A program made the position numbers and the translations under genes. The notes beneath the pieces are model-generated. The model ran no database searches, was not told the origin of the DNA, and worked only from the letters and a program-made list of their open reading frames with translations. Shown piece after piece: positions 1-7,198 of a stretch of 14,806 nt of DNA. Source of the DNA: an uncultured Jannaschia sp. (GTDB lineage: Bacteria > Pseudomonadota > Alphaproteobacteria > Rhodobacterales > Rhodobacteraceae); the NCBI GenBank assembly GCA_937916365.1, contig CALFSY010000098.1, positions 1 to 14,806 on the forward strand, given 5' to 3'. Each line of letters starts with the position of its first letter. Positions within the stretch are counted from its first letter, which is position 1.

Positions 1-803
1 ATGATCCAGGCGATGCGATCATCCAGGTCGTATCCCGCGACATAGGTGAATAAGCTGCGCAAAAAGGGGTTGGATTTTGGCAGCAATTCCAATGCCTCTT
101 GCCGGCTAAAGGTGCGGGGGGTGGTATCGTGCAGGCGGGCGGCAAACAGGCCATAGGCGATGGTTTCGGCGTAAATATCGGCGAAATCGTCCACCGTGAT
201 GTCGTGGATCAGGTTGTCTTGAAACGCGGTGTATTGGTCGGCCAGATCGGCATGGGGGGTCGTGGTATCGTTTAACGTGTTGCGCAACACGTCTTTGATA
301 AGCTGCGCCTTACCCGCCATGCGTTCGGCCAGATCGTGGGGGGTGGCGATTGTTTGCGGGGTTTGCACCACAAAATTGCGCAGCAAGGTTTCAAGATCGC
401 CGTAAGAATCCGGCGTGGGGTGGATGCCGTTGGCAAAATCGCCGATTTTGGCGGTGGCCACCCGTTCACCATCGCGGTAAAAATCCCATTCCAGACAGTT
501 GGTATAAATCAGATTGGGCAAGGCGTTGCGGTATCGTTTTTGCTGTGCGGCATTTGTGCCTTTCATCCCACGCAGGGGGATGTGCAGGTCTTTTGCCTCT
601 ATATGGCCCAGGGGAACATCGCCGCGCTGCACAATAAAATCGGGCGCCCCCACGGCGGCACGTTTGGGTTCGTTAAGCGCGGTGACAGTATCATCAATAT
701 CGTTCAGCAATGCCTCCAATGCCGCGCGATAGGAATGTTCGGTCGCCGCACCCGTTGCATAAATATCTGTGACCCGTGCCACAAACCCCGCAATGTCAGG
801 CAT
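1..803 (-). CDS. Type ISP/IIG restriction-modification enzyme, N-terminal part (runs off left edge)
   Basis: The minus frame opens at ATG 803 and stays open to base 1, giving 267 residues of a protein that continues outside the window. The N-terminus matches the nuclease module of large single-chain R-M proteins (Eco57I-like / type ISP). It has a ATGAATEHSYR opening, then NEPKR (44-48) and GAPDFIV (52-58), followed by HIEAKD (67-72). D55, E69 and K71 form a PD-(D/E)XK site, and Q87-x3-Y91 is the QxxxY motif seen in type I-like nucleases. In such enzymes this module cuts DNA and is followed by an N6-adenine methyltransferase and a target-recognition domain, neither of which is visible here. 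Residues about 150-267 are mainly helical and resemble the spacer before the methylase. The start is supported by a TGGAA just upstream and by the normal N-terminal sequence. It is divergent from tgt and close to it in base composition. Family call is firm; completeness cannot be judged. Confidence 0.85.
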   Translation of the reverse strand, partial: MPDIAGFVARVTDIYATGAATEHSYRAALEALLNDIDDTVTALNEPKRAAVGAPDFIVQRGDVPLGHIEAKDLHIPLRGMKGTNAAQQKRYRNALPNLIYTNCLEWDFYRDGERVATAKIGDFANGIHPTPDSYGDLETLLRNFVVQTPQTIATPHDLAERMAGKAQLIKDVLRNTLNDTTTPHADLADQYTAFQDNLIHDITVDDFADIYAETIAYGLFAARLHDTTPRTFSRQEALELLPKSNPFLRSLFTYVAGYDLDDRIAWI

Positions 804-890
804 GAATGATTCCAAAAATGTGTTTTATGACAGGTAGGTTATCATTACATAATCCGTATCAAAAGGCACCCGTCTGGTGCAATATACGGG

Positions 891-2033
891 ATGTGCATGG
901 GTAATCGGTTTGAATTCCATCTAAAGGCGCGCAGCGGCAAGGCACGCTTGGGCGAAATCATTACCCCGCGCGGGCGCATTCGCACGCCGGCCTTTATGCC
1001 CGTGGGCACCGCCGCCACGGTCAAGGCGATGTTGCCCGATAGTGTTGCGGCAACAGGTGCCGATATTGTGCTGGGCAATACCTATCACCTGATGCTGCGG
1101 CCCACCGCCGAACGGATTGCGGCCTTGGGCGGGCTGCACCGGTTTATGAACTGGGCGGGGCCGATCTTAACCGATTCGGGCGGGTTTCAGGTGATGAGTT
1201 TGGCAGATTTGCGGCACCTGACCGAGGACGGCGTAACATTCCGATCCCATATTGATGGGTCAAAACATATGCTTAACCCCGAACGTTCCATGGATATTCA
1301 ACGGCTTTTAGGATCAGACATTGTAATGTGTTTCGATGAATGCCCCGCCCTGCCCGCCGATCGTGGGCGGATCGCAGATAGTATGCGGCGGTCTATGCGG
1401 TGGGCGGCACGATCACGCGCGGCGTTTGGTGATCGGCCTGGCCACGCCCTGTTTGGGATACAACAGGGTGGGTTGGAGCGTGATCTGCGCGCAGAAAGCG
1501 CGCAGGCCCTGATCGACATCGGGTTTGACGGGTATGCCATTGGCGGGCTGGCCGTGGGCGAAGGGCAAACAGCGATGTTTGCCTGCCTAGAATATGCGCC
1601 CGATCAGTTGCCGATGGACAAGCCGCGCTACCTGATGGGGGTGGGCAAACCCGATGATATTGTGGGCGCCGTGGCGCGCGGGGTGGATATGATGGATTGT
1701 GTTCTGCCATCACGATCGGGGCGCACCGGCCAAGCCTGGACACGGCGGGGGCAAATCAACATTAAAAATGCCCGCCATCAGGATGATCCCCGCCCGTTGG
1801 ACGAAACCTGCACCTGCCCGGCCTGCACGGGGTATAGCCGCGCGTATCTGCATCATGTGTTTCGGGCGGGGGAAATTATTGCCTCGATGCTGCTGACCTG
1901 GCACAATTTACAGTATTATCAGGATTTGATGGCGGGCATCCGCACGGCCATTGCCGAGGATCGCTTTGCCGCATTTGAACGCACGTTTCATGCCGCGCGT
2001 GCAGGGGGCGATATTGACCCGATCCCGTCATAA
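891..2033 (+). CDS. tgt: Queuine tRNA-ribosyltransferase
   Basis: Exchanges the guanine at position 34 of GUN-anticodon tRNAs for the queuosine precursor preQ1. The 380-residue length is normal. Visible signatures are TPAFMPVGT (32-40), LTDSGGFQVMSL (93-104) with the substrate-binding Asp at 95, FGIQQGG (188-194) and GGLAVGE (218-224). The nucleophilic Asp is D266 in GVDMMDCVLPSR. The zinc site C307-x-C309-x2-C312 has its distal ligand at H338 in TWHNL. ATG 891 and ATG 897 are both possible starts; neither has a strong ribosome binding site and the difference is two residues. It is divergent from the R-M gene to its left. To its right it converges on the DUF6476 gene with only 25 bp between stop codons. 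queA, often nearby in other genomes, is not in this window. Confidence 0.97.
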   Translation: MCMGNRFEFHLKARSGKARLGEIITPRGRIRTPAFMPVGTAATVKAMLPDSVAATGADIVLGNTYHLMLRPTAERIAALGGLHRFMNWAGPILTDSGGFQVMSLADLRHLTEDGVTFRSHIDGSKHMLNPERSMDIQRLLGSDIVMCFDECPALPADRGRIADSMRRSMRWAARSRAAFGDRPGHALFGIQQGGLERDLRAESAQALIDIGFDGYAIGGLAVGEGQTAMFACLEYAPDQLPMDKPRYLMGVGKPDDIVGAVARGVDMMDCVLPSRSGRTGQAWTRRGQINIKNARHQDDPRPLDETCTCPACTGYSRAYLHHVFRAGEIIASMLLTWHNLQYYQDLMAGIRTAIAEDRFAAFERTFHAARAGGDIDPIPS

Positions 2034-2058
2034 ACCTAAACCGCGTTAAAGGCGCGCC

Positions 2059-2376
2059 TTAGTCTACCGTTATGGTTTGGGTTAAGACCCCTGTTTGGGC
2101 GTCAAAGATACGGATAACCCCATCCTGGGCTACCAAAACGGCGTGCCCGTCAATCACGCTATACCCCACTATTCCAACCCCGGCGGGCAATGCAAAATTC
2201 GCCGGATTTATCAAAATCGGTTGACGTTCAACACTTAAACGCATGGCAAGAAGGATGATGATCGTTATCACACCCACGATCATGACACCTGTTAACGTTG
2301 TCACCAGGGTGCGCAAACGTTTAAGGGATGGCGGCAAATCTGCGGCCTCTGTTTCGTTGTCTGGAATGTTTGACAT
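2059..2376 (-). CDS. DUF6476-type small single-pass membrane protein
   Basis: A 105-residue protein with an acidic, polar N-terminus and a single hydrophobic helix at about 24-47 (starting LRTLVTTLTGVM). After it come about 55 residues that look like a small beta-rich domain (IDGHAVLVAQDGVIRIFDA at 75-93). This architecture, and the place beside rluD and rpoH, fit the DUF6476 proteins I associate with Rhodobacterales; their function is unknown. A longer minus-strand frame extends to 2733, but that part is the antisense of the well-conserved RluD S4 domain. I therefore take the ATG at 2376, which gives the usual length. That ATG shares the palindrome CATG (2374-2377) with the preferred rluD start on the other strand. 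The predicted topology is N-in with the C-terminal domain in the periplasm, which is an inference. Confidence 0.78.
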   Translation of the reverse strand: MSNIPDNETEAADLPPSLKRLRTLVTTLTGVMIVGVITIIILLAMRLSVERQPILINPANFALPAGVGIVGYSVIDGHAVLVAQDGVIRIFDAQTGVLTQTITVD

Positions 2377-3406
2377 GTCTACATGCACCCGTATCATCAC
2401 AGTGCGGATCGGCCCCGATCCCGCCCGCCGCCTGGATAAAGCACTGGCGCGCGATGTGCCAGAGGCCGCGCAATTAAGCCGATCGCGGATGGCGCGGTTG
2501 ATCGCGGACGGCGCGGTGGCCGTGAACGGCGCCGTTAAAACCAAGGCGACGGCACCGGTTACCGAAGGTGATGAAATCGTCATCACCGTGGCCGAACCAA
2601 CCGAAACAGATATGGGGCCAGAGGCCATTACAATCGACATCCGATATGAAGACGACGATGTGGTTGTTATCAACAAACCGGCGGGAATGGTGGTGCACCC
2701 CGCGCCTGGGTCGCCGCAGGGCACGTTGGTCAACGCCCTGCTACATCATTTTGATGGGCGGCTTTCGGGGGTTGGCGGGCAAAAACGCCCCGGTATTGTG
2801 CACCGGATCGACAAAGATACCTCTGGCCTTTTGGTGGTGGCGAAATCCGATGCGGCGCACCATGGATTGGCGGCGCAATTTGCCAATCATTCTGTCACAC
2901 GGGAATACCTTGCGCTGTGCCATAACACACCCGACCGCGCCGATCCTAGATTAAGCAATCTTTCAGGTGTTGGTTTTAGAACCGAGGGCACGTTTACCAT
3001 AACAACGCAGATCGGGCGACATAAAACCGACCGGCAACGGCAGGCCGTGTTGCCCAAAGGCGGCCGTCATGCCGTAACGCATGTGCATGTGGTCGAACCA
3101 TTTGGCGCCGCCGCGTTGGTATCTTGCCGGTTAGAAACCGGGCGCACCCATCAAATCCGTGTGCACATGGCGCATGTGGGCCATGCCTTGATCGGGGATC
3201 AAATATATGGGCGGCGGCGCATGACGGCACGCCATGGTGCAACCCTGGCGGCGCATGTCAATGCATTTCCGCGCCAGGCACTCCATGCCGCGACCTTGGG
3301 CTTTGTGCATCCGGTGCGGGGGGGGGATATGCACTTTACCGCCGATTTATCCGCAGACATGGACACGCTGCTGCAAATGTTGCGACATATCCCGCCTACG
3401 GAATAA
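2375..3406 (+). CDS. rluD: RluA-family 23S rRNA pseudouridine synthase (RluD-like)
   Basis: Converts specific uridines of 23S rRNA to pseudouridine; RluD acts on helix 69 during 50S maturation. From ATG 2375 the protein has 343 residues. An S4 RNA-binding domain covers about 18-75 (RLDKALARDVPE, then SRSRMARLIADGAV). The catalytic domain includes VVVINKPAGMVVHPAPG (96-112), the motif HRIDKDTSGLL (143-153) with catalytic Asp 146, and the C-terminal RTHQIRVHMAHVGHALIGD. Start choice is uncertain: ATG 2366 is in frame three codons upstream, and the open frame reaches back to 2243 across the antisense DUF6476 gene. ATG 2375 is preferred because GGA at 2363-2365 sits at a usable distance and the N-terminus then fits the family. 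A run of nine G (3318-3326) lies near the 3' end but the frame stays intact. The RluD rather than RluC assignment rests on the S4 domain and gene order. Confidence 0.93.
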   Translation: MSTCTRIITVRIGPDPARRLDKALARDVPEAAQLSRSRMARLIADGAVAVNGAVKTKATAPVTEGDEIVITVAEPTETDMGPEAITIDIRYEDDDVVVINKPAGMVVHPAPGSPQGTLVNALLHHFDGRLSGVGGQKRPGIVHRIDKDTSGLLVVAKSDAAHHGLAAQFANHSVTREYLALCHNTPDRADPRLSNLSGVGFRTEGTFTITTQIGRHKTDRQRQAVLPKGGRHAVTHVHVVEPFGAAALVSCRLETGRTHQIRVHMAHVGHALIGDQIYGRRRMTARHGATLAAHVNAFPRQALHAATLGFVHPVRGGDMHFTADLSADMDTLLQMLRHIPPTE

Positions 3407-3486
3407 TGTCCTGCGCCACTTTATCGGCGCAAGGCGGCGGGCATTGCAGTGCGTAGGTATTTACGCAAAATATAAAATCTATTGCA

Positions 3487-3500
3487 CACAAATATTTGTG
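3487..3500. promoter_or_regulatory. Perfect 14-bp palindrome upstream of rpoH, operator candidate
   Basis: CACAAATATTTGTG is identical to its reverse complement and lies 94 bp before the rpoH start, in the 187-bp rluD-rpoH gap. It falls between a possible -35 (TTGCAC, 3482-3487) and -10 (GTTATC, 3505-3510), so a bound dimeric regulator would sit on that promoter. Both hexamers are weak and the regulator is not recognisable from the site. A second possible -35, TTGACG, lies at 3524-3529. Confidence 0.4.
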
Positions 3501-3580
3501 ACCCGTTATCGTGTTTGTGGCCCTTGACGGTTGTTGGGCTCGGGTTACTTGGATTACAACGACCATATGTGTGTGTTTTC

Positions 3581-3588
3581 AAGGGAGG
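3581..3588 (+). promoter_or_regulatory. Ribosome binding site that fixes the rpoH start
   Basis: AAGGGAGG is close to a perfect Shine-Dalgarno sequence and ends five bases before ATG 3594. It selects this codon over the upstream in-frame starts, the first of which (3531) would add 21 residues unlike any RpoH. Confidence 0.85.
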
Positions 3589-3593
3589 CACAG

Positions 3594-4490
3594 ATGACCG
3601 GTTACGCAAATCTTCCCGCGCCATCGCCGGAACAGGGATTAAATCGCTATCTTCAGGAAATTCGCAAATTCCCGATGTTGGATCCGGAAGAAGAATACAT
3701 GCTAGCCAAGCGTTGGGTCGAAGACCAAGATACCGCATCCGCCCATAAAATGGTGACATCCCACCTGCGGCTGGCCGCAAAGATTGCCATGGGGTATCGT
3801 GGCTATGGCCTTCCGCAAGCCGAAGTGATTTCCGAGGCGAACGTAGGATTGATGCAGGCGGTCAAACGGTTTGACCCCGAAAAGGGCTTTCGCTTGGCCA
3901 CCTATGCCATGTGGTGGATCCGTGCCGCGATTCAGGAATATATTCTGCGGTCTTGGTCGTTGGTTAAACTGGGCACAACATCGGCGCAGAAAAAATTGTT
4001 TTTCAACTTACGCAAGGCAAAGGCCCGTATCGGCGCGTTGGAAGAGGGCGACCTAAACCCCGAAAACGTCGAACGGATCGCCCATGATTTGGGCGTGACC
4101 CAGGATGAGGTGATTTCCATGAACCGCCGCCTATCGGGGGGGGATGCGTCGCTAAACGCGATGGTGGGCACCGACGGCGAGAGCGCCACACAATGGCAGG
4201 ATTGGTTAGAGGATGAGGATGCCGATCAGGCCGACGATTACGCCGAACGCGATGAATATCAACATCGCCTGGCCCTAATGAACGAGGCGATGGACGTGCT
4301 GAACGATCGGGAACGTGACATCCTAACCCAGCGCCGTCTACAAGAACAGCCCGTGACATTAGAGGATTTATCGGGGGTCTATAACGTCAGCCGCGAACGC
4401 ATTCGCCAGATCGAAGTGCGCGCCTTTGAAAAGCTGCAAAAACGGATGCAGGATTTGGCCCGTGCCCAAGGTTTGTTGGCCGACGCCTAA
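3594..4490 (+). CDS. rpoH: RNA polymerase heat-shock sigma factor (sigma-32)
   Basis: Directs RNA polymerase to heat-shock and protein-quality-control promoters. From ATG 3594 the product is 298 residues, the usual alphaproteobacterial size. Region 1.2/2.1 starts at about LNRYLQEIRKFPML (16-29). Region 2 continues through the -10 recognition helix TYAMWWIRAAIQEYILRSWSL (103-123). The RpoH box QKKLFFNLRK (132-141), which separates RpoH from RpoD, is perfect. Region 3 is about 155-185, and region 4 ends with the helix-turn-helix YNVSRERIRQIEVRAFEKL (263-281). An acidic stretch EDEDADQADD (206-215) precedes region 4. A run of eight G lies at 4136-4143 inside codons for SGG. The gene has its own leader with a strong ribosome binding site and a palindrome. 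It converges on the SNase gene, 38 bp apart, with no obvious terminator between them. Confidence 0.97.
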   Translation: MTGYANLPAPSPEQGLNRYLQEIRKFPMLDPEEEYMLAKRWVEDQDTASAHKMVTSHLRLAAKIAMGYRGYGLPQAEVISEANVGLMQAVKRFDPEKGFRLATYAMWWIRAAIQEYILRSWSLVKLGTTSAQKKLFFNLRKAKARIGALEEGDLNPENVERIAHDLGVTQDEVISMNRRLSGGDASLNAMVGTDGESATQWQDWLEDEDADQADDYAERDEYQHRLALMNEAMDVLNDRERDILTQRRLQEQPVTLEDLSGVYNVSRERIRQIEVRAFEKLQKRMQDLARAQGLLADA

Positions 4491-4528
4491 AGCGAAAATT
4501 TGCCTAAGCATCGCACCACATCTGCACA

Positions 4529-5488
4529 TTAGACGGGCGGGGTATCGGAAATCTGTGACGCCTCGGTCACCACGATTTCCGGTCTACCCTTGAACATTTT
4601 TAATGGCCCTTGCACATAGGCATAGTTGCGGCGCGGGAAATCCTCACCATCCGCCACATAACGAGCGCGCAATAGGTTAAGAACCGCCCGGATTTTCGGG
4701 TCATCGGCGTTGGGCAAGAACACCTGAAACGGTTGGGAACGGGATCCGGTTTTAATGGTATAATGGATGCCCCTGGTTTCGCCTTGGGTCAATTCCATAA
4801 ACACGGTTGCGGTTTCACCCACCATCGCTTTTTCAACCAATGTGGTGTAATCAATGCGGGTGTTAAGCAATGTGCCGGGTGGGGCCACGGCCCGGGCGGC
4901 GCGGAAATCGTCAATAAGCCGCGCGCGCAATTCCCACCAAACCATCAACTGCGCATAATTGCGGGGTGCCGTATTGGCATTCATCACACCATTGACCGCA
5001 AATTGGTTCCAAACCCCGATATGATCGCGTTGCGCGGCCTGTTCAGCGACGGCGTAGCGTGCATCATAATCGGCAAATATGGACCGCCCGTATTTCACAA
5101 AATAAGGGGAATATCCCTTGCGGATCATGAGCTCTGAAAAATCTGTGATCCCGTCAACGGGTTGGCTTAGATGCACATACCCTAACGGGCGATCGTGATT
5201 ATCAAGGTAATTAGGGTTGATAATGGTATCACCCTGCGCATCGCGCACCAGCGCGGGCGCGGTGCCCGCAAATTCGATCGTGACGGGTGTATCGACCGGT
5301 AAAATAGATGTGGCAAATGCGGTGGCGGCCCTGCCCCAGGGGGTAACGGGTTTGGCATCGTTGGGATTTGATTCCTCTGTATCCAACCCAAGAACACGCA
5401 CCTTGAACAGCGTGCCGTCTACCATAATGCGAAGGGTATCCCCATCGGTGACACGTTCGATCACGCCATCTAAATAAAACCCATTCAT
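4529..5488 (-). CDS. Staphylococcal-nuclease-like (thermonuclease) protein with C-terminal OB-like segment
   Basis: A 319-residue protein whose first 165 residues match the SNase fold. It has DGDTLRI (15-21), VRVLGLDTEES (30-40) with R31, D36 and E39 in the places of Arg35, Asp40 and Glu43 of staphylococcal nuclease, and NHDRPLGYV (97-105) with R100 as the Arg87 equivalent. AEQAAQRDHIGVW (148-160) is the typical closing helix. The catalytic set looks complete, so a calcium-dependent phosphodiesterase is expected. Residues about 215-315 form a second domain ending YVQGPLKMFKGRPEIVVTEASQI, a pattern seen in OB-fold nucleic-acid-binding domains. There is no signal peptide or lipobox, unlike many secreted thermonucleases, so a cytoplasmic role is likely. 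It is the last minus-strand gene, 59 bp downstream of the restriction endonuclease, with AAGG in an AT-rich leader. The nuclease call is firm; the OB call and any link with the R-M genes are inference. Confidence 0.82.
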   Translation of the reverse strand: MNGFYLDGVIERVTDGDTLRIMVDGTLFKVRVLGLDTEESNPNDAKPVTPWGRAATAFATSILPVDTPVTIEFAGTAPALVRDAQGDTIINPNYLDNHDRPLGYVHLSQPVDGITDFSELMIRKGYSPYFVKYGRSIFADYDARYAVAEQAAQRDHIGVWNQFAVNGVMNANTAPRNYAQLMVWWELRARLIDDFRAARAVAPPGTLLNTRIDYTTLVEKAMVGETATVFMELTQGETRGIHYTIKTGSRSQPFQVFLPNADDPKIRAVLNLLRARYVADGEDFPRRNYAYVQGPLKMFKGRPEIVVTEASQISDTPPV

Positions 5489-5547
5489 TTGTAATATGAA
5501 CCTTACTTTGTTAAAAGATTAGGAATTTATACACAAAAGTGCACCAA

Positions 5548-6252
5548 CTAGGCATCAAAACGTTGTCTCTGTGAATATAGGTGCTGCAAATCATCCAATT
5601 TAATGCGAAATTTAGTGCCGTGGTCGCGCAAACCGCGACCTGTTTCGTTGGTACGAGCGTCGAAGTCTATTGCTATCATACCACTTTGGCAGGCATCAAT
5701 GAAACCTGTTATGTTTGGTTCCCAATGCAGGCGTGCGGTTTCGTATTTCACTTTCCCATTGCGCTTTTTACCATGCACAACAGCCAAGCGGCGCAATTTG
5801 TATGCAAATGCGTTTATCAGGCTATCATGTGTCCAATAAGGCGGCGTAATATCGGGGTCGCTATCAGGGCCAGTATTGCGAACAATCAACCGATTGGCGT
5901 CATTAACAATCTTAAAACCACGAGGCGATTTCCCCCAAATCGTGTGTCGAAAGCTGGTGCGGCCTTTTTCATCTAACCAACCATAACCGCGCACCATCTG
6001 GTGCATGATCCCTTTAGGTTGTGGTGTGAGGTGAAACAAAGTGATCGGAGCTGAGCCGCCGTGATATTTCAATTCCCAAATGCCGGTATCCGGCCCGTCC
6101 CTGTTATTCGGGTCAATCCCGATCATTTCCTCAAGTAGCAAGCCAGGTCCGCCCGATCCGCGATAACCGGGATAGTCTGGTATCTTGATCCAACCTCTAT
6201 CTATAACGCCGCGTAACCTTGCAAAGAAATCAGAGTCACTGATAGCTGGCAT
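5548..6252 (-). CDS. MvaI/BcnI-family type II restriction endonuclease
   Basis: A 234-residue protein matching the MvaI/BcnI family, whose founders cut CCWGG and CCSGG as monomers. The central block GGPGLLLEEMIG (35-46), then NNRDGPDTGIWELK (49-62), gives D55-x4-E60-x-K62. This is the acidic-acidic-lysine spacing described for MvaI, with E41 or E42 as a further acidic ligand. The middle of the protein carries the family-like GIMHQMVRGYGWLDEKGR (81-98), and the end is basic and polar. Length is usual and the catalytic site is intact. ATG at 6252 follows the methyltransferase TAA with no spacer; an AGGA inside the methyltransferase 3' end supplies the ribosome binding site, implying coupled translation. 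It ends in TAG, showing that TAG is read as stop here. The exact recognition sequence cannot be read from the protein; a CC-S/W-GG-like target is a guess from family. Confidence 0.85.
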   Translation of the reverse strand: MPAISDSDFFARLRGVIDRGWIKIPDYPGYRGSGGPGLLLEEMIGIDPNNRDGPDTGIWELKYHGGSAPITLFHLTPQPKGIMHQMVRGYGWLDEKGRTSFRHTIWGKSPRGFKIVNDANRLIVRNTGPDSDPDITPPYWTHDSLINAFAYKLRRLAVVHGKKRNGKVKYETARLHWEPNITGFIDACQSGMIAIDFDARTNETGRGLRDHGTKFRIKLDDLQHLYSQRQRFDA

Positions 6253-7068
6253 TTACAACATCCTGCCCGTTGCTTTTTCGAGGCGTTTCTTGGCCATTTC
6301 ACAGTATTTTGCGGATGTGTCTATGCCCATCCATGGCCTATTGGCTACCTCGGCCGCAATAGCGGTTGTGCCGCTACCCATGAAGGGATCAAGAACAAGA
6401 CCGTCACCAACGCTTTCAACGCACCGACTAGCCAATTCAAGCGGGAAAGGGGCGGGGTGAGCGTTCTTTTTTTCCTGCGGGATTTGCCACACATCACCAA
6501 GCGCGTTGGCTTTGTCTGCTAACCTAAAGTCCGGTTTGGCGATAAGGTAAATTACCTCATAGGTTGGCAAGAAATAGCCTTTGTTAAAATTGATTCCGCC
6601 ATTGCGTTGCCAAATTATGATTTGACGAACGGGAAAGCCATCAACAATGTCGTGGCGATCCTGTAGCAAACCACCCTGCACCCGCCACTTGTGATTGTAA
6701 AAAATTGCACCATCGGGGCGTAAAACGCGCATCATCGCGGTTAGGCATTCGCGTTGCCAACACACATAATCTTTGTGCACCATCGCGTCTTCGCATGTGT
6801 CATAGCCATCCTGAAGCGCGGCATTTTTCCATTTGCCGCCACGTCCATCCTTTAGGCCGTTTCCAGTGCTATTTTTAATGTTGTAAGGCGGCGATGTGAC
6901 AATGACTTTAACGCTTTCTGCATTCATCTTATTCATAATTTCGATGCAGTCACCATGACAAAACGTTCCATTGGCTTTCCGCTTTGATTTGGGCGAATCT
7001 GTTTTGACCATGTGCCTAACGGCTTGCTCATAAAAAAGATCAATCGGTTCAACCTCACCGCGCGTCAT
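6253..7068 (-). CDS. Site-specific DNA methyltransferase (beta-class, N4-cytosine or N6-adenine) of the R-M pair
   Basis: A 271-residue methyltransferase of the N4/N6 group. The catalytic motif IV is TSPPYN (58-63), preceded by HGDCIEIMNKM (38-48). The AdoMet-binding motif I, LDPFMGSGTT (226-235), lies near the C-terminus after HPAPFPLELASR (204-215), so the order IV then I marks the beta class. SPPY rather than DPPY favours N4-cytosine methylation, which agrees with the N4-cytosine methylases known to partner MvaI and BcnI. ATG 7068 has AAGGAA eight bases upstream, supporting this start; M20 is a weaker alternative. It precedes and abuts the endonuclease (TAAATG), so methylation would be established before cutting. 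The pair looks AT-richer than pepF and rpoH around it, suggesting acquisition as a unit. The target base is an inference. Confidence 0.9.
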   Translation of the reverse strand: MTRGEVEPIDLFYEQAVRHMVKTDSPKSKRKANGTFCHGDCIEIMNKMNAESVKVIVTSPPYNIKNSTGNGLKDGRGGKWKNAALQDGYDTCEDAMVHKDYVCWQRECLTAMMRVLRPDGAIFYNHKWRVQGGLLQDRHDIVDGFPVRQIIIWQRNGGINFNKGYFLPTYEVIYLIAKPDFRLADKANALGDVWQIPQEKKNAHPAPFPLELASRCVESVGDGLVLDPFMGSGTTAIAAEVANRPWMGIDTSAKYCEMAKKRLEKATGRML

Positions 7069-7198
7069 ACAATCTGTTCCTTATATGTGCATCGCCTACC
7101 ATCGGCATTCGTTTTTGGATATTTGCAGAAGACACACCATGGTAGATTTCACGATGTCCAATGCCGTCTTTATGATCGCCCAAACTACCCCATCAAGA
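7069..7198 (-). other. pepF to methyltransferase intergenic region
   Basis: This 130-bp stretch holds the methyltransferase ribosome binding site (AAGGAA) next to ATG 7068. I saw no convincing terminator or promoter. One 27-codon frame without a start codon encodes CVFCKYP and later GRRC, and ends in TGA overlapping the methyltransferase ATG as ATGA. It may be a gene remnant or chance. Confidence 0.3.

Noticed and set aside
336..809. 157-codon plus-strand open frame at the left edge
   Set aside because: It is antisense to the type ISP R-M gene, whose nuclease motifs are clear; its own translation resembles nothing.
2377..2733. Upstream extension of the DUF6476 frame to 2733
   Set aside because: The added part is antisense to the conserved RluD S4 domain and start of the catalytic domain, and has no family resemblance.
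3523..3568. Sigma-32 type promoter upstream of rpoH (CTTG ... CCATAT)
   Set aside because: The two elements are about 36 bp apart, far from the required spacing.
5489..7198. Terminal repeats or target-site duplications around the R-M cassette
   Set aside because: Comparing the two flanking gaps by eye showed no matching direct or inverted repeats, and no transposase or integrase is present.
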